Shown here in pieces: positions 58,497-64,000 of a stretch of DNA of 64,000 nt. The DNA is taken from positions 310,525 through 374,524 of the forward strand of contig NZ_BMSK01000007.1 of the NCBI RefSeq assembly GCF_014649115.1, given 5' to 3'. Every line of letters begins with the position of its first letter. Position 1 is the first letter of the stretch. The position numbers were made by a program, and so were the translations under genes. The DNA comes from Streptomyces eurythermus (GTDB lineage: Bacteria; Actinomycetota; Actinomycetes; Streptomycetales; Streptomycetaceae). Below the pieces are notes generated by a model. It worked only from the letters and a program-made list of their open reading frames with translations, did not search any database and was not told the origin of the DNA.

Positions 58497-60557
58497 GTGG
58501 ATCATTCTTACCAATTGTGGCAGGACGTGCTGGCCGAGGAGTTCTTCGGACGGCAGCACGCCGGCCACCCCACGCTGTTCTACGTCGACGACGACGTGGA
58601 ACAGGAACTCAGGCACGGATACGGCCTGGAGGAGCCCCTCGCCCGGTGTGTGGGCAGGTTCCTGCGGTTGGGGACCGCGGAACCGTACAGCGCACTGGAG
58701 GACTACCGCTGGCGCAGGCGGCAGCACGACAGGGACGGCGCGCCCGCCTTCCTGCCGCTGCTGGCCTGCTCGGTGATCGCCGCGTCCCGAATGGTGAACG
58801 ACCGGAATCACCGGGCCACCGCCTACCACGCCCGCTTCTCCGAGCTGTTGACCGGTGACGAGAACCTGTTGGGGAGCCACCACTACGAGCCCGTGTCCCG
58901 TATGTGGCAGGTGCTGGCCTCCTGGCAGCACAGCCAGCAGGGTGCTCGGGGCCTGTGCACCCTTCCCGCCCCCGCCGACCTGCCCTCCAACCGCAGCAGG
59001 ATCGGGTTCGCCCAGTCCCAGGCGCTTCTCACCGGCGCGGACCGGTCCCTGCTGCCGAAACTCTTCCGGTCGCTGCGGGAACACGGCACGACCTGGCCCC
59101 TGCCGGGGGAGACGCTGCTGGCCCAGATCGAGATCCGGGGCATGGAGCAGCACTTCTCCAAGAACTTCCGCAACGCACTGCGGGAAGAGGAGTTCCGTCC
59201 CTTCCTCGCAAAGCTGATCGGCAACTACGCGGCTTCCTGGGACGGTTCGGACGAGCTGGTGCCCACCGGCGTCACCCGTGCCGAACTCCTGGTGCGGCTG
59301 GACGCGGGGCGTCTCGGCTGGGTGGCGCGCATCCGCTCCGCGGAGCAGAAGGAGCGGATCGAGCTCAAGGGTGGCGTCGTCCTCGAACAGCTCGGCGACA
59401 CCGCCTACTACGAGGTGACGGGCCTGCCCTCCCCGAGCGCCGACACTCTCACCAAGGGCATCCGCCGCGATGGGGACGGCCTGGTGCTCAGCCGCCCGGC
59501 CTCCTCCGTCCTGGTGCTCGCACGGGACGACGTACTCGGCGTCTGGACCGGCACCGACGGCTTCCGCCCGGGAGAGGCACACGTGGTGCTCGCCGCCCCG
59601 ACCGCGCGGCGCGACGTGCAGCGGCTGCTGGACAAGGCCGCGACGACGGGCCGGAGTGTCGACACCGGCAAACTGGCGTGGGTACCGCAGGGCTGGTCCC
59701 TGCACAAACCCGTCACGTTCGCTGACGCGGTGACCCTGCGCCGGGCGCTGAAGGAGGTCCAGGGCGCGGTGGGCCTCCTTCAGCCCCCGGTGCAGTTCAA
59801 GCTACGCCTCGAGGGCGGGCTGAAGCTGGCGCCCTCGCTCGATCCCCACCTGTACCTGCGGGGAGGCGAGCCTCAGGTGGTCCTCCCGGACACCACGGAG
59901 GGCACGGGCACCCTTCTGGTCGACGGCAAGGAGCGGCCCGGGCTCCGGAAGGCGATTGCCGCGGGCAGCCCTGTCCCCCTGGCCGTGCTCCGGCTGGAGC
60001 CGGGCCGCCACACGGTGAGCTACGCGGGCGCGGAGATCGGCTTCGCCACCGCGGACCAGGCCGTCGTCGAGCCGAAGACGACCAGGGTCTGCGGCTTCAC
60101 CGTCACGGACGGCAAGGCCTCGGCCTCGCCCTGCCTCCTCGACGAGCGGGACCTGACGACCGCCGTCACCGGCGCCGACTGCACGGGCGCCGCCCTCCAG
60201 GAGACGCCAGCCGTCGTGGAGTTGTGCCGCCGGGACGCGGACGAGGTGCTGTTCGCGGCGGCCGACGGGCGGCTGTGGACGCTTCAGGCCCCGGAGCAGC
60301 CGGACTGGTGGACCGAACGGCTCCCCGACACCCCCGCCTCGCGGCGCTTCGAGGCCGGCTTCCACGGCATCGGCGGCTGGATCCTGGAGCGCCGGAGCGG
60401 ACGCTGGAGGGGACGTCCGGTGAACCCCGGAACACCGAAGCCGGAGAGCGGCGGCAACCCGCGGGCCTGGGCCCGCGCCGTTCTCAACGCCCAGCAGGCG
60501 TCCGACGAGCCCTCGTGGAGCGCGTACGTGCTGGCAGCGAAGGAGGTGAACCGATGA
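58497..60557 (+). CDS. Unrecognised first protein of the helicase operon (DruF-like by position)
   Basis: A 686-residue protein I cannot assign. The N-terminal third is helical (DHSYQLWQDVLAEEFFGRQH, LFYVDDDVEQELRHGYGLEE). The middle and C-terminal parts read as beta-rich Ig-like modules (GTLLVDGKERPGLRKAI, LRLEPGRHTVSYAGAEIGFA). I see no nuclease or ATPase motif. The GTG at 58497 follows GGGG. An ATG at 58446 is also in frame. Its stop overlaps the next start (ATGA). By position it could be DruF of Druantia type II; this is unproven. Confidence 0.7.
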   Translation: MDHSYQLWQDVLAEEFFGRQHAGHPTLFYVDDDVEQELRHGYGLEEPLARCVGRFLRLGTAEPYSALEDYRWRRRQHDRDGAPAFLPLLACSVIAASRMVNDRNHRATAYHARFSELLTGDENLLGSHHYEPVSRMWQVLASWQHSQQGARGLCTLPAPADLPSNRSRIGFAQSQALLTGADRSLLPKLFRSLREHGTTWPLPGETLLAQIEIRGMEQHFSKNFRNALREEEFRPFLAKLIGNYAASWDGSDELVPTGVTRAELLVRLDAGRLGWVARIRSAEQKERIELKGGVVLEQLGDTAYYEVTGLPSPSADTLTKGIRRDGDGLVLSRPASSVLVLARDDVLGVWTGTDGFRPGEAHVVLAAPTARRDVQRLLDKAATTGRSVDTGKLAWVPQGWSLHKPVTFADAVTLRRALKEVQGAVGLLQPPVQFKLRLEGGLKLAPSLDPHLYLRGGEPQVVLPDTTEGTGTLLVDGKERPGLRKAIAAGSPVPLAVLRLEPGRHTVSYAGAEIGFATADQAVVEPKTTRVCGFTVTDGKASASPCLLDERDLTTAVTGADCTGAALQETPAVVELCRRDADEVLFAAADGRLWTLQAPEQPDWWTERLPDTPASRRFEAGFHGIGGWILERRSGRWRGRPVNPGTPKPESGGNPRAWARAVLNAQQASDEPSWSAYVLAAKEVNR

Positions 60558-61546
60558 CGGGACCGATGAACAACGCCGAGTTCGGCGGGACCCTTCTGCG
60601 CTGGCTGAGCGAGAGCCGCAGCGGCAGGGTGTCGGCACTGCGCGACGGAGTCCGCGGCCAGGCCCGGGCATGGGGGCTGGAGCTGAAGGAGTACGCCGAC
60701 TGGAACTGGATACGCAAGGCCGCCGCCCTCGGCTTCATCGACGTGGACCTGCGCGCCGACCGCTGGTCGGCGGCCCCGCCGGTTTTGACCCGGCTGCCGC
60801 ACGCCGATGGCCTCGCGCTGCTGACCGGCGCGCGCACGGCGCGGATCAGTACGCGCGTCGAGCACGCGGCACGGGAGTGGATGGAGCTGATCACTGTCCC
60901 CCACGCGCCGGAAACCGGTGAGGCACCGCTTCCCGACACCCTCCTGCTCCAGTACGAGGACCCCCGGGCCCTCGAGGAAACCGCGGAGTTCCTCGGGCTC
61001 CGTTACGTGCCCTGCGCCGCCCTGGAGCTGATGAGGCTGCTTCCGCAGGCGACACCGGGCCCCGAATCCGCGCCGCCCGGCGGCAGCACCGCCAACACGC
61101 TGGAGAGATACGAACCCCGCATGCGCCGGTTCGTCCCCGTGGCGGGAGACGAGGAGGACGGCCTGTACCGGTGGCGCGGAGCCGACTACGCACGCCTGAC
61201 CCGGGTCCGCCGCAATGGCGTCTTCCACGCGGTGGACCGTGAGACAGGCGTCTACCTGGAGCTCGCCCGCCACCGCACCGGCGTGATGCGCTGGCGGCCG
61301 GAATCCGGCCAGGGCCGGGCCGGCGTCGGCCGGCTCTTCGTCGACCGGTACGCGCCCCTGCCCGCCCTGCACGAGCGCGCGGCCGTGCTGTGCAGCGGCT
61401 TCCCGCCCGCGACGGGCAAGCAGGCGCAGACCAGCGCGTACGACAACGTGCCGAGGGTGCTCGCCGAGGCGATCGCGGCCTCGCTGCGGCAGAACCTGGA
61501 GATCATGCCGCGATCGGTGGCAGTCACCGGTGGGAGGACCGAGTGA
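60554..61546 (+). CDS. Unrecognised second protein of the helicase operon (DruG-like by position)
   Basis: A 330-residue protein without a recognised family. The N-terminus looks like a winged helix (LLRWLSESRSGRVSALRDGV, NWIRKAAALGFIDVDLRADR). The C-terminal half is mixed alpha/beta (YRWRGADYARLTRVRRNGVF, VDRETGVYLELARHRTGVMR). The ATG at 60554 follows a perfect AAGGAGGT. It overlaps its neighbours by 4 bases on each side (ATGA and GTGA), so all three proteins are made together and probably form a complex. Confidence 0.75.
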   Translation: MTGPMNNAEFGGTLLRWLSESRSGRVSALRDGVRGQARAWGLELKEYADWNWIRKAAALGFIDVDLRADRWSAAPPVLTRLPHADGLALLTGARTARISTRVEHAAREWMELITVPHAPETGEAPLPDTLLLQYEDPRALEETAEFLGLRYVPCAALELMRLLPQATPGPESAPPGGSTANTLERYEPRMRRFVPVAGDEEDGLYRWRGADYARLTRVRRNGVFHAVDRETGVYLELARHRTGVMRWRPESGQGRAGVGRLFVDRYAPLPALHERAAVLCSGFPPATGKQAQTSAYDNVPRVLAEAIAASLRQNLEIMPRSVAVTGGRTE

Positions 61547-64000
61547 GCGTGGAACAGCAGACGACGGTGACGGACACCGATGTCCAGGACGTCATGGGCA
61601 CGTTCGACGACCTGCGCAGCGCGCTCTTCCGCTACTACGACACCCCGTTCAGCGTCGACGACCGCTCCGTCATGGAGGAACGGCGCAATCTCCTGGACCG
61701 GGACAACGGGGCCTGGCGCGAACCGTTGATCGAGCTGCGCCCGCGGTACGCCTCCCGGGGTGTCGGCATCGCGGAATCCTTCGCCCAGGCAGGGGCGCAC
61801 CCCGACGCGGCCGAGTTCGCCCGCTTCACCCTCCCCGCCGGCGTGACGAGCCTCTACCAGCACCAGCACGACGCCCTGGTCGCCGCCTGCGCGGGCAAGG
61901 ACTTCGTGGTCACCGCGGGCACTGGTTCCGGCAAGACGGAGTCCTTCCTGCTACCCGTTCTCGCAGACCTGGTGGCCGAGTCCGCCGACTGGCAGGGCAC
62001 CCGTGCGGTGCAGCCGGAATGGTGGCAGCACGACGGTGACCACGTGCCCAGCCGACAGCACGAGCACGGGCACCCCGCCGCCGTGCGCGTGCTGATCCTC
62101 TATCCCACCAACGCCCTCGCCGACGACCAACTGGTCCGGCTCCGCAAGTCGCTGGACAGCCGCGAGGCCCACGCATGGCTCGACCGCAAGCGCAACGGAC
62201 ACCGCTTCTACTTCGGCCGCTACACCGGGGCCACCCCCGTCTCCGGCAGCCGCGACTCCGAGCCGGCGCGCTTCCGTCTCCGGCAGTACCTGCGGGAGGT
62301 GCAGGAGCGGCAGCGCAAAGCCGACGCGAAGCTGGGGGAGGAGCTGCGGCCCTTCATCCCGCGCCTCGGCGGAGCGGAGATGCACGCCCGCTGGGACATG
62401 CAGGCCGCGCCGCCGGACATCATGGTCACCAACTACTCGATGCTGAACATCATGCTGCTCCGCAAGCAGGAGGAGCACATCTTCAGCGCCACGAGGAAGT
62501 GGCTGGAGGGGAGTGACGACGCCCGCCTCACCCTGATCCTCGACGAGCTCCACATGTACCGCGGCACGGCCGGCACCGAGGTGGCCTACCTGCTGCGCAA
62601 CCTCCGCCACCGCCTCGGCCTCGACAAGAACCCCGAGAAGCTCCGTGTGCTCGCCGCCTCCGCCTCCCTTGAAGCCGGCCGGGACGACGAGTTCCTGGAC
62701 GGGTTCTTCGCCCTGCCCCGCTCCCGGCGCGTGATCATCCCCGGCAAGGCGAAGGAGATCCACGGCGGCGGGGGCGACCTCGCCGCACACACCGCACGCC
62801 TCGTGCGGGCCGCGACCGACACCGTCACCCACGACGGAGCCGTCGAGCTGGCCCGGGAGACGGGCCTCGGCCCGGCGCTCCAGCGCGCACTCACTCCGGG
62901 GGGCACACCGCGTGCCCTGCCCGCCCCCGAACTGGCGAAGAGCCTGTTTCCGGACGCCACCGAGGAGCGGCGCCGGGAGGCGCTGCATGGTCTGCTGCGC
63001 GTACTCGGAACCGCGCAGGACCCCGAACTGCCTCAGCTCCGCGCCCACTTCTTCTTCCGGAACATCGAGGGCATCTGGGCCTGTTCCGACCCGAACTGCC
63101 CCCACATCCCGGTGGAGCACGGCCCCGAACGCCGGATCGGCCGGCTCTTCGCCGAGCCCACCTCTCGCTGCACGTGCGGTGCCCGGGTGTTGGAACTGCT
63201 GTCCTGCCAGGCATGCGGCGACCTCATGCTCGGCGGGTACGCCAGCCCCAAGGACACCCTGCGACGCCGGTTCACCGGTGCCCTCCACACCGACTTCCCG
63301 GACCTGGACCTGCTCCCCGACGAGGCCAGCGGCGCACCCACCGCGGCGAACTACGTCGTGTACTGGCCGCGCACCAAGGGCCTCGGGCTCGAGGAGGCCG
63401 GCTGGCACGCGGGCCTGTCGGACGGCGGGCCGCAGGTCGGGTTCGAGTTCCGTCGCAGTGCCTACCAGCCTGCCACCGGCCGTCTGGAGAACCGGGACGT
63501 CCAGCACACCGGATGGTCGTTCCACATCTCCGTGCCCCTGGACAAGGAGGGCAAGAAGCCGGCCTACGATCCGGCCCTGCTCCAGGCCTTCCCCACCCGT
63601 TGCCCCGCCTGCGGCGACGACTGGGAGATCAGGTACGACAGGGACGGCCGTTTCATCCCGCTGGAGTCCCCCGACCGGCTGCGCAACGCACCGGTTCGGC
63701 GGATGCGCACCGGTTTCTACAAGATCAACCAGGTGCTGGTGACGGAAGCCCTCGGCCACCTTCCCGACGGTCAGCGCAAGGCGATCGCCTTCTCCGACAG
63801 CCGCGACGACGCCTCCGAACTCGCCAGCGGCCTCGCCCTGCGCCACCACCAGGATCTTCTCCGTCTGCTCAGCGCCCGGGCCGTCGAGAGACAGGGCGAC
63901 CCGTTCGGGGACCTTCAACTGGTGAAGGCCCACTACGACGGGGAGCCGGTCGACCGAGCGGCCGCCCGTGCCGCCATGGCACGGCTGCGGGACCGCGACC
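61543..64000 (+). CDS. Very large DUF1998-type SF2 helicase, 5' part (DruE/DrmA-like)
   Basis: The first 819 residues are visible and the gene runs off the right edge. Motifs are LYQHQHDAL (Q-like), Walker A TAGTGSGKTES, LYPTNALADDQ (Ia), LILDELHMYRG (DExH with Leu) and LAASASLE (III). Two Cys clusters follow (CSDPNCPHIP with CTCGARVLELLSCQACGD, and CPACGDDWE), then FSDSRDDASELASG, the start of the second helicase lobe. This Zn-cluster layout is typical of DUF1998 helicases such as Druantia DruE and DISARM DrmA. The GTG at 61543 follows GGGAGGA. Confidence 0.85.
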   Translation, partial: MSVEQQTTVTDTDVQDVMGTFDDLRSALFRYYDTPFSVDDRSVMEERRNLLDRDNGAWREPLIELRPRYASRGVGIAESFAQAGAHPDAAEFARFTLPAGVTSLYQHQHDALVAACAGKDFVVTAGTGSGKTESFLLPVLADLVAESADWQGTRAVQPEWWQHDGDHVPSRQHEHGHPAAVRVLILYPTNALADDQLVRLRKSLDSREAHAWLDRKRNGHRFYFGRYTGATPVSGSRDSEPARFRLRQYLREVQERQRKADAKLGEELRPFIPRLGGAEMHARWDMQAAPPDIMVTNYSMLNIMLLRKQEEHIFSATRKWLEGSDDARLTLILDELHMYRGTAGTEVAYLLRNLRHRLGLDKNPEKLRVLAASASLEAGRDDEFLDGFFALPRSRRVIIPGKAKEIHGGGGDLAAHTARLVRAATDTVTHDGAVELARETGLGPALQRALTPGGTPRALPAPELAKSLFPDATEERRREALHGLLRVLGTAQDPELPQLRAHFFFRNIEGIWACSDPNCPHIPVEHGPERRIGRLFAEPTSRCTCGARVLELLSCQACGDLMLGGYASPKDTLRRRFTGALHTDFPDLDLLPDEASGAPTAANYVVYWPRTKGLGLEEAGWHAGLSDGGPQVGFEFRRSAYQPATGRLENRDVQHTGWSFHISVPLDKEGKKPAYDPALLQAFPTRCPACGDDWEIRYDRDGRFIPLESPDRLRNAPVRRMRTGFYKINQVLVTEALGHLPDGQRKAIAFSDSRDDASELASGLALRHHQDLLRLLSARAVERQGDPFGDLQLVKAHYDGEPVDRAAARAAMARLRDRD

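Overview
The window is high-GC actinobacterial DNA, almost certainly a Streptomyces chromosome arm. The signs are a strong G/C bias at third codon positions, GTG and TTG starts, Streptomyces-type cellulase, chitosanase and oxalate genes, a CebR-type operator, and GC-rich hairpin terminators.

Region 1 (1-29720) is a metabolic region. A plant-polymer locus holds a GH74 xyloglucanase (cut by the left edge), a GH48 reducing-end cellobiohydrolase and a divergent GH6 cellobiohydrolase. All three carry CBM2 modules, and the GH48/GH6 divergent region has two CebR-type palindromes. It is followed by a His-rich methyltransferase, an SDR with a MerR-type promoter, a GH75 chitosanase with a CsnR-type palindrome, an ABM-like protein, an aldo/keto reductase, a long-chain acyl-CoA ligase, a LysR/BASS transporter pair, a sialidase with a LamG module, a quinone oxidoreductase/MarR pair with three operator-like repeats, FdhD and a FabH-like synthase. 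A full oxalate-catabolism cluster closes the region: a GntR regulator, an OFA transporter, an ADP-forming acyl-CoA ligase, formyl-CoA transferase and oxalyl-CoA decarboxylase.

Region 2 (30040-41402) is an 11.2-kb integrated element in the 3' end of a tRNA-Leu(GAG) gene. A 22-bp direct repeat flanks it, and matching arm-type repeats lie inside both ends. It encodes an integrase, a repressor-like protein divergent from a small excisionase, a putative replication protein, a small HTH protein, a scaffold-like protein, a major capsid protein, a P27-type small terminase subunit, a BRCT-Lsr2 fusion, a P-loop DUF3987-like protein, an inverted regulator/NUDIX cargo pair and a chain of tightly coupled small genes. 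No portal, large terminase, protease, tail or lysis gene is visible. I read it as a capsid-encoding phage satellite, the most interesting object in the window.

Region 3 (41403-64000) is a defence island. It holds an EcsC-like protein, a UvrD-type helicase with a RelE-like N-terminus, a Ser/Thr kinase, a complete type I restriction-modification operon (hsdM-hsdS-hsdR), an HTH-N6-methylase with an HsdS-like tail, a divergent DndB-like protein, a lipoprotein and a decayed gene. The last unit is three coupled genes ending in a very large DUF1998-type helicase that runs off the right edge. Its layout recalls Druantia type II, but the two upstream proteins are unrecognised.
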